Shown here: positions 1 through 7,113 of the stretch, one piece after another
Layout: the number at the start of each line of letters is the position of its first letter
How positions within the stretch are numbered: the first letter of the stretch is position 1
Source of the DNA: Marinobacter sp.
GTDB lineage: Bacteria > Pseudomonadota > Gammaproteobacteria > Pseudomonadales > Oleiphilaceae
Direction: 5' to 3'
Assembly (NCBI GenBank): GCA_017643965.1
Contig: JAEPMM010000001.1
Span: 1-46,717 of the forward strand
DNA: 46,717 nucleotides
The notes under the pieces: generated by a model
Databases searched by the model: none
The model's input: only the letters and a program-made list of their open reading frames with translations
Told to the model about the DNA's origin: nothing
Made by a program: the position numbers and the translations under genes

Positions 1-711
1 GGCCGGGTGATTGATGTGCAGCACAATCACGGTCTGAAGGCGGGTTTCAGACAGCCAGGCCAGTAGTGAATCGCAAACCCGCTGTGGAATGACAACCGGC
101 AGGCGCGTGTGGATGCGCAATCGGCGGATATGGGAAATCTGGCCGATGGTCTCCACCCAGGCTGCCAGTAGCCGGTCGTTGGCCACCAGCGGGTCGCCAC
201 CGCTGAAGATCACCTCGTTGATCCGGGTATCCTGCCGCAGGGCATCGATCACGCGGTCTCGGTCGAGCGGCGACAATCGATGGTCCTCATAGGGGAAATG
301 GCGGCGGAAGCAGTAGCGGCAATTGATGGCGCACTGGCCGGTCACCATGAGCAGTGCGCGGCTCTGGTACTTGCGGATCAGGCCGGTGGTTTCCGACGTG
401 CCCACTTCCTGCAACGGATCCGGCACATAGCCGTCTGCCACAACGCCTTCCTCACTGAGGGGCAGTACCTGGCGTAACAGGGGGTCGTGAGGGTTTCCCC
501 GTGTGATCCGGCTCAGGTAGGGTTCCGGAACCCGCACGGGAAACAGGCGATGACCTTGCTCCGCGCCCTGCAGCCACAGTCTGGGATCAAGATCCAGCCG
601 TTCCAGCAGCACCGTCGGTGAGGTGATGGCCCCGGATAACAGCTGCTGCCAGCTGGCGGAGTCGTTATCGGCCGGGCGGGCTTCTATACGGGTGGGGGTT
701 CGCTGTATCAT
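1..711 (-). CDS. epmB: EF-P beta-lysylation protein EpmB (partial, N-terminal 237 residues)
   Basis: Lysine 2,3-aminomutase homologue, a radical-SAM and PLP enzyme that turns alpha-lysine into beta-lysine for attachment to elongation factor P by EpmA. The frame opens at an ATG preceded by AAGG on the minus strand and runs off the left edge without a stop. The CxxxCxxC radical-SAM cysteines are at residues 127, 131 and 134 (CAINCRYCF). SGGDPL and HTRLPVVIPQRV, typical of the aminomutase family, follow. Roughly the last third is outside the window. It diverges from efp across only 45 bp, and epmA lies just beyond efp, so the EF-P modification set is together. The neighbourhood favours EpmB over a catabolic lysine aminomutase. 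Confidence 0.93.
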   Translation of the reverse strand, partial: MIQRTPTRIEARPADNDSASWQQLLSGAITSPTVLLERLDLDPRLWLQGAEQGHRLFPVRVPEPYLSRITRGNPHDPLLRQVLPLSEEGVVADGYVPDPLQEVGTSETTGLIRKYQSRALLMVTGQCAINCRYCFRRHFPYEDHRLSPLDRDRVIDALRQDTRINEVIFSGGDPLVANDRLLAAWVETIGQISHIRRLRIHTRLPVVIPQRVCDSLLAWLSETRLQTVIVLHINHPA

Positions 712-756
712 AGCGACCTTTGAAATTTTAATTGCATCTTTTTCGGTGGACATTTC

Positions 757-1331
757 ATGGCTTCATATTCTACCAACGAATTCCGCGGCGGTCTTAAGGT
801 TTTGCTGGATGGCGACCCCTGCGTGATTCTTGAGAACGAATTCGTCAAACCGGGTAAAGGCCAGGCCTTTAACCGGGTACGACTGCGTAACCTGATGAGC
901 AACCGGGTGTGGGAGCGCACTTTCAAATCGGGCGAGAGTCTCGAATCCGCCGATGTGATCGAGCAGGACATGGAATACCTGTACACCGATGGCGAGTTCT
1001 GGCACTTCATGCTGACGGACGGCTCGTTCGAGCAGTACCCTGCAGACGCCAAAGCGGTGGTGACACCGTAAAGTGGCTGAAAGAGCAGGACGTGTACACG
1101 GTGACTCTCTATAACGGTGCGCCCCTGACCGTGAGCCCCCCCAATTTTGTCGAGCTGGAAGTGGTTGATACCGATCCGGGTATGAAAGGCGATACTGCCC
1201 AGGGCGGTTCCAAGCCAGCCACCCTGTCGACCGGTGCCGTTGTTAACGTGCCGCTGTTCATCACCATCGGCGAAGTGCTGAAGGTGGATACCCGTTCCGG
1301 TGAGTATGTTAACCGCGTCAAGAGCAGCTAG
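757..1331 (+). CDS. efp: Elongation factor P, with an apparent one-base frameshift
   Basis: EF-P binds ribosomes stalled on polyproline stretches and promotes peptide bond formation. The ATG at 757 follows GGTGGA. The first frame gives residues 1-104, including the modified lysine K34 in the loop FVKPGKGQAF, then stops at 1069-1071. The rest of the protein (VKWLKEQDVYTVTL onward, ending at the TAG at 1329-1331) lies in another frame. Adding one G to the GTGGTG at 1057-1062 would restore GDTVKWLKEQ and a normal protein of about 190 residues. No slippery heptamer is visible, so programmed frameshifting is unlikely. I infer either a sequencing or assembly error or a recent loss. Intact epmA and epmB next door argue for an error. 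Confidence 0.9.
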
Positions 1332-1340
1332 GTCGATCCT

Positions 1341-2315
1341 GTGACCGATGCACCGGAGTGGCAGCCACGCGCTTCGCTGAGTGCACTGAAAAGCCGCGCA
1401 AGCCAGTTAGCCTGGCTGCGCGGCTTTTTTGCGCAACGGGGTGTGCTGGAAGTGGAGACGCCGGTTCTGGGGCGCCACGGCGTAACCGACCCCAACCTGG
1501 ATGGTATCGCGGCCAATGCGGCCCCGGTGGCCGGTGCCAGCGGAGGGGGCTGGCTACAGACCTCCCCGGAATACCATATGAAGCGGTTGCTGGCTGCCGG
1601 GTCAGGCCCGATCTATCAGGTTGCCCGGGTGTTCCGTGACGGTGAGCGCGGCTCCCGCCATAATCCGGAGTTCTCCCTGCTGGAGTGGTACCGCCCCGGG
1701 TTTACAGACACTGACCTGATGGCGGAGGTCAGCGACCTGGTGGTGGGCTGGCTCGGCTGCGAGCGCCCGAGGGTTCTGAGCTATCGGGATGCCCTTGAAC
1801 GGTTTGCCGGTGTCGATCCGTTCCGGGTTGCGGACCGGGAGCTGAGGCGGCGTTGCGAGCAGTGGCTGGCGCCGGAGCAAACCCTGACACTCGGGCGCGA
1901 CGCTTGCCTGGATCTGCTGATGAGCTATCTGGTGGAGCCCGCGCTGGCCGGATTCGGACCGGTGTTCATCACCGCTTACCCGGAGTCCCAGGCGGCGCTG
2001 GCGAGGGTCAGCGAGCACCACGGTGTTCGTCAGGCCCACCGGTTCGAGCTCTACGTGGGCGGGATCGAGCTATGCAACGGCTATTGGGAGCTCACCGACG
2101 CCATCGAGCAGCGCCGGCGGTTTGAGGCAGACAACCGGGCTCGCCGATTGGCCGGCAAGCCCGAAATGGCCGTGGATTCGGCATTGCTGGCGGCCCTTGA
2201 GGCCGGTGTTCCGGACTGTGCCGGGGTGGCGCTGGGACTGGACCGGCTGCTGATGCTCAAACTGGGCAGCAATAACATTGCTGACGTGGTGGCGTTCCCG
2301 CTGGAAATCGCCTGA
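1341..2315 (+). CDS. epmA: EF-P--(R)-beta-lysine ligase EpmA (GenX/PoxA)
   Basis: Paralogue of the catalytic core of class II lysyl-tRNA synthetase. It activates beta-lysine and joins it to Lys34 of EF-P rather than to tRNA. At 324 residues it matches the usual EpmA length and lacks the tRNA anticodon-binding domain. Class II motif 2 is visible in ARVFRDGERGSRHNPEFSLL and motif 3 in GLDRLLMLKLGSNNIADV near the C-terminus. The start is GTG at 1341, with AGG eight bases upstream. It begins 9 bp after the efp stop, suggesting one operon. Codons 17-30 coincide with a strong terminator-like hairpin (see 1389-1430), which could make epmA expression lower than efp expression. Confidence 0.95.
   Translation: MTDAPEWQPRASLSALKSRASQLAWLRGFFAQRGVLEVETPVLGRHGVTDPNLDGIAANAAPVAGASGGGWLQTSPEYHMKRLLAAGSGPIYQVARVFRDGERGSRHNPEFSLLEWYRPGFTDTDLMAEVSDLVVGWLGCERPRVLSYRDALERFAGVDPFRVADRELRRRCEQWLAPEQTLTLGRDACLDLLMSYLVEPALAGFGPVFITAYPESQAALARVSEHHGVRQAHRFELYVGGIELCNGYWELTDAIEQRRRFEADNRARRLAGKPEMAVDSALLAALEAGVPDCAGVALGLDRLLMLKLGSNNIADVVAFPLEIA
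1389..1430 (+). terminator. Terminator-like hairpin with T-run inside the 5' end of epmA
   Basis: Arms at 1389-1406 and 1412-1428 form 17 base pairs with one bulged A. The loop is 5 nt (TTAGC) and six T residues end at 1430. This has the form of an intrinsic terminator, but it lies within the epmA reading frame, 58 bp after the efp stop. It could end most efp transcripts or attenuate epmA. Translation of epmA could also keep it open. Confidence 0.6.
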
Positions 2316-2335
2316 CTCCGACCGCAACCGGAGTC
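2314..2335. terminator. Hairpin between convergent epmA and psd
   Basis: The arms GACTCCG and CGGAGTC form a 7-bp stem with an 8-nt loop. The hairpin overlaps the epmA stop codon and sits in the 51-bp gap before the psd stop. No T-run follows on either strand, so a termination role is only suggested by position. Confidence 0.3.
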
Positions 2336-2366
2336 GATGTGGAAGAGCTGGGCGTGGTGCAAGGGC

Positions 2367-3227
2367 TCAGGATTCAGTCGTGCCAAAGGCCTCGCCCATG
2401 CGCACCGTTTTGCCCGGCGTCTCGTCAGCATTCCACGCGACCGCGCCTTTGGGCATGACCAGCACCACGGTGGAGCCCAGCCGGAATCGGCCCATTTCCT
2501 CACCTTTCTTGAATTCAATGGCAGGCTGGTCATCGTCGTAACGGGTGCTGGTGACCAGGCCGGTTCCCGGCGCCACCACGCCACCCCAGGTGGTTTCCAC
2601 GCTGCCGACAATCATCGCGCCCACCAGCACCAGCGCCATCGGGCCGGCGTCGGTGTCGAAAATGCAGGCCACCCGCTCGTTGCGGGCGAACAGGTTGGGA
2701 ACGTTTTCGGCGGTCACCGGGTTCACCGAGAACAGTTTGCCAGGCACGTAGACCATTTCCCGCAGTCGTCCGGCCAGGGGCATGTGGATGCGGTGGTAGT
2801 CTTTCGGCGACAGATAAATGGTGGCGAACTCCCCTTCGGTAAACGCTTCCGCGCGCGCGTCGTCACCGCCCAGCAGCTCGGTAAGGCTGAACGACTGGCC
2901 CTTGGCCTGAAAAACGCGGTCACCGGTGACCCGGCCGAGCTGGCTGATGGCGCCATCCACCGGGCTGACCAGAACGGAACTGCCGCTGTCGATCGGCCTC
3001 AGGCCCGGCTTGAGTGCGCGGGTGAAGAAGGCGTTGAAGCTGGGGTAGGCTTCCGGCTCCGATTCCAGCGCCTCGCTCATGTTTACACCGTAGCGGCCGA
3101 TAAACCACCGAATGACACGGTTCTTGAGCGCCGGCGTACGGTCATTGTCCGCGAGGCGACCGGCAAGCCGGGAAAGCGCCAGTTGCGGGGTGACGTACTG
3201 GCTCAGAACAAAAAGCTTGTCGAACAT
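2367..3227 (-). CDS. psd: Phosphatidylserine decarboxylase proenzyme
   Basis: Makes phosphatidylethanolamine from phosphatidylserine at the inner membrane. The 286-residue frame carries the LGST self-cleavage motif near residues 250-253; the serine becomes the pyruvoyl group of the small alpha chain. The SPVDG segment and YHRIHMP hold the aspartate and histidine of the processing triad. The ATG follows AGGAACC on the minus strand. The gene is divergent from motA and convergent with epmA. The length and all key motifs are normal for the membrane-bound bacterial form. Confidence 0.96.
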   Translation of the reverse strand: MFDKLFVLSQYVTPQLALSRLAGRLADNDRTPALKNRVIRWFIGRYGVNMSEALESEPEAYPSFNAFFTRALKPGLRPIDSGSSVLVSPVDGAISQLGRVTGDRVFQAKGQSFSLTELLGGDDARAEAFTEGEFATIYLSPKDYHRIHMPLAGRLREMVYVPGKLFSVNPVTAENVPNLFARNERVACIFDTDAGPMALVLVGAMIVGSVETTWGGVVAPGTGLVTSTRYDDDQPAIEFKKGEEMGRFRLGSTVVLVMPKGAVAWNADETPGKTVRMGEAFGTTES

Positions 3228-3322
3228 GAAACGGGTTCCTTTGCGCTCAAAGGCGCGAAGTTTACCAAATACAGCCGCGTGTATAGAAATTGTTTCACAG
3301 CTTCGCGGTTGGACCCGGTGCT

Positions 3323-3331
3323 TGCTATGAT
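3323..3331 (+). promoter_or_regulatory. Candidate extended -10 promoter for motAB
   Basis: TGCTATGAT fits the extended -10 pattern (TG-N-TATNNT) about 42 bp upstream of motA, in the psd/motA divergent gap. No good -35 box sits 17 bp upstream. I did not find a sigma-28 flagellar promoter. Confidence 0.4.
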
Positions 3332-3372
3332 CAGGTCAGCTAAAACTACTACATAAGGCGTGTGCTCCCCCC

Positions 3373-4224
3373 ATGTTGCTGATTATCGGTGCAGTTGTAG
3401 TCATTGCGAGTGTTCTTGGCGGTTACGTGCTTCACGGCGGCAACCTTGCGGTGCTGTGGCAGCCCACTGAAATCCTGATTATCGGCGGCGCGGCCATTGG
3501 CGCCTTCATCATCGCCAACCCCATGCACACGGTGAAAGAGGTGTTTCAGGGGTGCATGCGGCTGTTGACCGGATCGCCATACAACAAGGCATTTTATGTG
3601 GACCTGCTCAGCCTGCTGTACGACATCTTTGACAAATCCCGCAAGCAGGGTGTGATGGCCATCGAGGAAGACATCGACAACCCCGAGTCCAGCCAGATCT
3701 TTTCGCGGTACCCGGCCATCATGAAGTCCAAGCATCTTTTGTCGTTCATCACCGACTATCTGCGCATCATCAGCTCCGGCAACATGGCGACCCATGAGCT
3801 GGAAGGCATGATGGAAAACGAGATCGACAGCCGTCAGCACGAGCTGGAAGAGCCTGCCCATGCGGTCAACAAGATTGCCGACGCCCTGCCGGGTCTGGGT
3901 ATCGTAGCCGCGGTGCTGGGTATCGTGATCACCATGAACTTTCTGACCGAAGGCCCGGAAAAGATCGGCCTGAGCGTCGCCGCGGCGCTGGTTGGTACCT
4001 TTCTGGGTATCTGGATGGGTTACGGTTTTGTGGGGCCGACCTCGATTGCCCTGGAACACGCCGCAAAGTACGAATTGAAAGCCTACGAGTGTGTGAAAGC
4101 CTCGGTTGTCGCCACCGTGTCCGGACAGGCGCCGCAGATGGCCATCGAGTTCGGGCGCAAGGCCTTGCCCACCGACAAGCGGCCAGGGTTCCAGGAGCTC
4201 AACGACCACGTGCGCTCGAAGTAA
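3373..4224 (+). CDS. motA: Flagellar motor stator protein MotA
   Basis: Inner-membrane stator subunit that, with MotB, couples ion flow to flagellar rotation. It has 283 residues with four predicted membrane segments near 1-20, 33-50, 174-190 and 201-220. Residues needed for function in the E. coli protein are present at identical positions: R90 and E98 in the cytoplasmic loop, P173 and P222 in the membrane. This points to the proton-type MotA class, and the E. coli-like length agrees. Three 14-bp tandem repeats begin over its stop codon and fill the gap to motB. Chemotaxis and flagellar structural genes are not nearby, as with the isolated motAB pair in Pseudomonas. Confidence 0.95.
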   Translation: MLLIIGAVVVIASVLGGYVLHGGNLAVLWQPTEILIIGGAAIGAFIIANPMHTVKEVFQGCMRLLTGSPYNKAFYVDLLSLLYDIFDKSRKQGVMAIEEDIDNPESSQIFSRYPAIMKSKHLLSFITDYLRIISSGNMATHELEGMMENEIDSRQHELEEPAHAVNKIADALPGLGIVAAVLGIVITMNFLTEGPEKIGLSVAAALVGTFLGIWMGYGFVGPTSIALEHAAKYELKAYECVKASVVATVSGQAPQMAIEFGRKALPTDKRPGFQELNDHVRSK

Positions 4225-4259
4225 CGTAGCTGACGTAACGAAGCCGACTTAACGAAGCC
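4218..4259 (+). repeat. Three 14-bp tandem repeats in the motA-motB gap
   Basis: Units GAAGTAACGTAGCT, GACGTAACGAAGCC and GACTTAACGAAGCC follow one another directly. The first unit contains the motA stop codon. The copy number sets the distance between the motA stop and the motB start. Confidence 0.75.
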
Positions 4260-4279
4260 CGGGCTGTTGGAGCAGGTTA

Positions 4280-5239
4280 GTGGAAGAACAACCGATCATC
4301 GTCAAACGCAAGAAGAAGGTTGTCGGGGGCCATCACGGTGGCTCCTGGAAAGTCGCGTTTGCCGACTTTGCCACCGCCATGATGGCGTTCTTTCTGGTGT
4401 TATGGCTGACAGCGACCGCAACACCGGAGCAGAAGCTGGCGGTGGAGGGGTATTTCAAGGATCCCATCGGGTTCACCGAGGGAGGGTCGCCCAACCCGGT
4501 GGATCTGGAGGGCAGCGCCTCGGTGATCGACGAAAGCACCCAGGATATCGAGCGGAGCGACATCCAGATCGAGGACCAGGTGGTCGAAGAGCTGGCGGAA
4601 ACGCTCGAGCAGCGACAGATGGAGGAGCTGTTCCAGGATCTCAAGGAAAGCATCGAGCAGAGTGAAACCCTGCAGGAGTTCAAGGATCAGCTGCTGATCG
4701 ACATCACCAGCGAGGGCCTGCGCATCCAGATTGTGGATCGCTCCCAGCGCCCGATGTTCGACAGTGGCCGGGCCGAACTCAAATACTATTCCCAGGACAT
4801 CCTGTTCGAGCTCGCCAAGCCGCTCGGGGCGGTCACCAATAAGCTGAGCATTACCGGCCATACGGATTCAACACCGTTCAACGGTCGTCCCGGGTATACC
4901 AACTGGGAGCTGTCTGCCGATCGCGCCAACACGGCACGCCGGGCGCTGGTGGCCGGTGGTGTACGCTCGCAGCAGATTGCCCGGGTGGTGGGTTTGAGTG
5001 ATTCGGTACTGTTTGACAAGGACGACGCCACCGCGCCGGTGAATCGTCGGATCTCGATCATCGTGCTCAACAAGAAAACGGCCGATGGCATTCAGAACGC
5101 CGCCGGTCAATCCGATGAACCCTTGATTGATCTGACACTCCCCACCGAAGCGGAGCAGGATGAAGCCATGGAAAGCCTGGAGCAGGGTGACTGGCAGCAG
5201 GAGCGTGAGGCACCGGCGGAGGGTGAGCTGAACTGGTAA
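4280..5239 (+). CDS. motB: Flagellar motor stator protein MotB
   Basis: Stator partner of MotA that anchors the complex to peptidoglycan. The 319 residues comprise a basic N-terminal tail (VKRKKK), one membrane helix at about 27-48 with the essential ion-binding aspartate D29 in FADFATAMMAF, a plug and linker region, and a C-terminal OmpA-like domain (about 155-265) with the peptidoglycan-binding segment GHTDSTPF. The C-terminal tail is acidic. The start is GTG at 4280, with GGAG upstream. It lies 55 bp after motA in the same operon and converges on rsgA with a 15-bp gap. Confidence 0.94.
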   Translation: MEEQPIIVKRKKKVVGGHHGGSWKVAFADFATAMMAFFLVLWLTATATPEQKLAVEGYFKDPIGFTEGGSPNPVDLEGSASVIDESTQDIERSDIQIEDQVVEELAETLEQRQMEELFQDLKESIEQSETLQEFKDQLLIDITSEGLRIQIVDRSQRPMFDSGRAELKYYSQDILFELAKPLGAVTNKLSITGHTDSTPFNGRPGYTNWELSADRANTARRALVAGGVRSQQIARVVGLSDSVLFDKDDATAPVNRRISIIVLNKKTADGIQNAAGQSDEPLIDLTLPTEAEQDEAMESLEQGDWQQEREAPAEGELNW

Positions 5240-5252
5240 CCGCCGGAGCGGT
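5239..5252. terminator. Small hairpin between convergent motB and rsgA
   Basis: ACCGC and GCGGT pair around a CGGA loop. The hairpin starts on the last base of the motB stop and ends three bases before the rsgA stop. There is no T-run, so it is a weak terminator candidate. Confidence 0.3.
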
Positions 5253-5254
5253 GT

Positions 5255-6310
5255 TCAGTCCAGCTTGAGCCCGCGGGCCTGTTGCTCGGTCATGTCTTTG
5301 AGGATGCGGTGAAAGCTTTTCAGGCGCGGGTAGCTGATGCGGCCCTCTTCCGCCGCCGTATCAATGGCACAGCCCGGATCCCCCAGATGGCGACAGTTGC
5401 GGAACTTGCACTGGCCAATCAGGTCGCGAATTTCCCGAAAACCATATTCCAGCTCCTGGGGCGTCATGTGCCACAGGCCGAATTCCCGGATTCCGGGAGA
5501 GTCAATCAGATCACCGCCGATTGCCAGATGGAACAGTTTCGCGGTGGTGGTAGTGTGTGTGCCCTTGCCAGTGCTCTCGGAGAGGGCGCCAACCCGCAGC
5601 AACTCATCCGGCAGCAAGGTCTGGATGATCGACGACTTGCCGACGCCGGACTGGCCCACGAACACACTGGTCTGGTTCCGCACCAGATCTTCCACCTGCG
5701 GTGACGGTGTGGTGCCGGAGGCCATCGCTGAGGTGCGCACCACCTTGTAGCCCAGTGTCTCGTAGCGCTCCAGCAGTTCATCAATGGCCTGCTGGTTGCG
5801 GTCTGTCAGCAAATCGGTCTTGTTCAGCAGGATCACCACGGGAATGTCGGTGCTTTCGGCCGCCACCAGGTAGCGGTCAATCAGGTTGTCGTGGGGCTCC
5901 GGCTCCGGCGCGATCACCAGAATGATGTGGTCGATGTTCGCGGCGACGGGTTTCAGGGCGCCGAAATTGTCCGGGCGCTGCAGCAGGTTGGTGCGCTCAC
6001 AGCGGGCAACAATGACTCCGGTCTCGCTTTTGCCGGGGCGCCAGATCACCTTGTCGCCGGTCACCAGGCCATCAATGTTGGCCCGCACAAAACAGCGCAC
6101 CACCTGGCCCTGATGTTCCCCTTCCAGCCCTTCCACATCCAGCTGCTGGCCGTAATGGGCGATAATGAGCCCTTGCTGTTCGGGCCCCAGTTCGCCGGCT
6201 TCCGTCAGTTCTTCAATGGCCTTTTCCTTTCGCGAAACCCGCGCGGTGCGTTCCGCCTGAATTTTCTGGATGCGCCATTGCTGCTGTTTGTTCAGTCGCC
6301 GTTTTGCCAT
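5255..6310 (-). CDS. rsgA: Small ribosomal subunit biogenesis GTPase RsgA
   Basis: Circularly permuted GTPase that checks late maturation of the 30S subunit. In the 351-residue frame the motifs run in permuted order: NKTD (G4) at 163-166, the P-loop GQSGVGKS at 219-226, and DSPG (G3) at 270-273. An OB-fold region precedes them, and a C-terminal zinc knuckle has C301, C306, H308 and C314. I chose the ATG at 6310, giving MAKRRLNKQQQ, because that basic N-terminus is typical. An upstream in-frame ATG at 6400 would add 30 residues of atypical sequence. The gene is divergent from orn, as in Pseudomonas. Confidence 0.95.
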   Translation of the reverse strand: MAKRRLNKQQQWRIQKIQAERTARVSRKEKAIEELTEAGELGPEQQGLIIAHYGQQLDVEGLEGEHQGQVVRCFVRANIDGLVTGDKVIWRPGKSETGVIVARCERTNLLQRPDNFGALKPVAANIDHIILVIAPEPEPHDNLIDRYLVAAESTDIPVVILLNKTDLLTDRNQQAIDELLERYETLGYKVVRTSAMASGTTPSPQVEDLVRNQTSVFVGQSGVGKSSIIQTLLPDELLRVGALSESTGKGTHTTTTAKLFHLAIGGDLIDSPGIREFGLWHMTPQELEYGFREIRDLIGQCKFRNCRHLGDPGCAIDTAAEEGRISYPRLKSFHRILKDMTEQQARGLKLD

Positions 6311-6425
6311 AGAGAAGTTGCTGAAATCCTGATGAAGGGTAGGTGTTGCTGTGCCATCATACGCTAACCTGAGGATCGCAGCCCGCACGATCGGCATCAA
6401 CCTCTGAGAATGTATCTGACTTTAC

Positions 6426-6538
6426 GGGCACTGGCGGGTGCCACGCTCCGGGACACGCTACAAGCACATCCCTGTGCGCTTGATCTCCGGCCATCCATGG
6501 CCTCCGACAGTCCCGGACCGTGGCACCCGCCAGTACCC
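6426..6538. repeat. 113-bp palindromic element with internal hairpins (REP/MITE-like)
   Basis: Outer arms at 6427-6453 and 6511-6537 are a 27-bp inverted repeat with two mismatches; one further pair at each end gives 6426-6538. The core holds two more hairpins: CAAGCACA pairing with TGTGCGCTTG around TCCC, and the perfect GGCCATCCATGGCC at 6489-6502. Folded, it forms a three-branched structure. It contains no open frame of note and lies between rsgA and orn, ending 33 bp before the orn ATG. The shape is that of a dispersed intergenic palindrome. I believe similar GGCCATCCATGGCC elements recur in Marinobacter genomes, but that is from memory. Confidence 0.75.
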
Positions 6539-6570
6539 TGCACCAACCCGACAGTTTCGAGGAAGAACGC

Positions 6571-7113
6571 ATGGTGGACGAAAACAACCTGGTATGGATC
6601 GATCTGGAGATGACCGGTCTGGATCCGGAAAAAGAAAAAATCATCGAGATGGCGACCATCGTCACCGATTCGGAACTGAACCTGGTGGCCGAGGGGCCGG
6701 TGATTGCTATCCATCAACCGGACAGCCTGCTGAACGCGATGGACGAGTGGTGCACCCGGACCCACGGCGAGAGCGGTCTGACCCAGCGGGTGAAAGACAG
6801 CAAAATCTCCGAGCGGGAAGCCGAACTGGCAACCATCAAGTTCCTGAAACAGCACGTGGCGCCGGGTAAATCGCCGCTGTGCGGCAACAGCATCGGCCAG
6901 GATCGGCGCTTTCTGGTGAAGTACATGCCGGAGCTGGAAGACTTCTTCCACTACCGCAATCTCGACGTCAGCACCATCAAGGAACTGGCGCGGCGGTGGC
7001 GGCCGGATGTGCTGGCGGGTGTGAAAAAGAAAGGCAGTCACCTGGCGTTGGACGACATTCGCGATTCCATCGACGAGCTGCGTCACTACCGGGCCACCTT
7101 CTTCAAACTATAA
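6571..7113 (+). CDS. orn: Oligoribonuclease
   Basis: 3'-5' exonuclease of the DEDDh family that degrades RNA dinucleotides and pGpG, completing RNA decay and cyclic-di-GMP breakdown in the cytoplasm. The 180 residues show the catalytic set D11 and E13 (IDLEMTGLD), D111 (GQDRRF), H157 and D162. The ATG at 6571 is favoured by GAGGAAG eight bases upstream. An in-frame ATG at 6520 would start inside the palindromic element and add 17 unrelated residues. The stop overlaps the end of the convergent queG by 6 bp. Confidence 0.96.
   Translation: MVDENNLVWIDLEMTGLDPEKEKIIEMATIVTDSELNLVAEGPVIAIHQPDSLLNAMDEWCTRTHGESGLTQRVKDSKISEREAELATIKFLKQHVAPGKSPLCGNSIGQDRRFLVKYMPELEDFFHYRNLDVSTIKELARRWRPDVLAGVKKKGSHLALDDIRDSIDELRHYRATFFKL

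Noticed and set aside
1051..1075. Programmed frameshifting in efp
   Set aside because: There is no slippery heptamer or adjacent stimulatory structure, and EF-P is not known to use frameshifting. A missing base is simpler.
3309..3327. A sigma-54-like TTGGACCCGGTGCTTGCT upstream of motA
   Set aside because: The spacing between the GG and GC elements is one base too long for the strict sigma-54 pattern, so I kept the extended -10 reading instead.
6311..6400. An extended N-terminus of 30 residues for RsgA
   Set aside because: The extra residues do not resemble the family, while the internal ATG at 6310 gives the conserved basic N-terminus.
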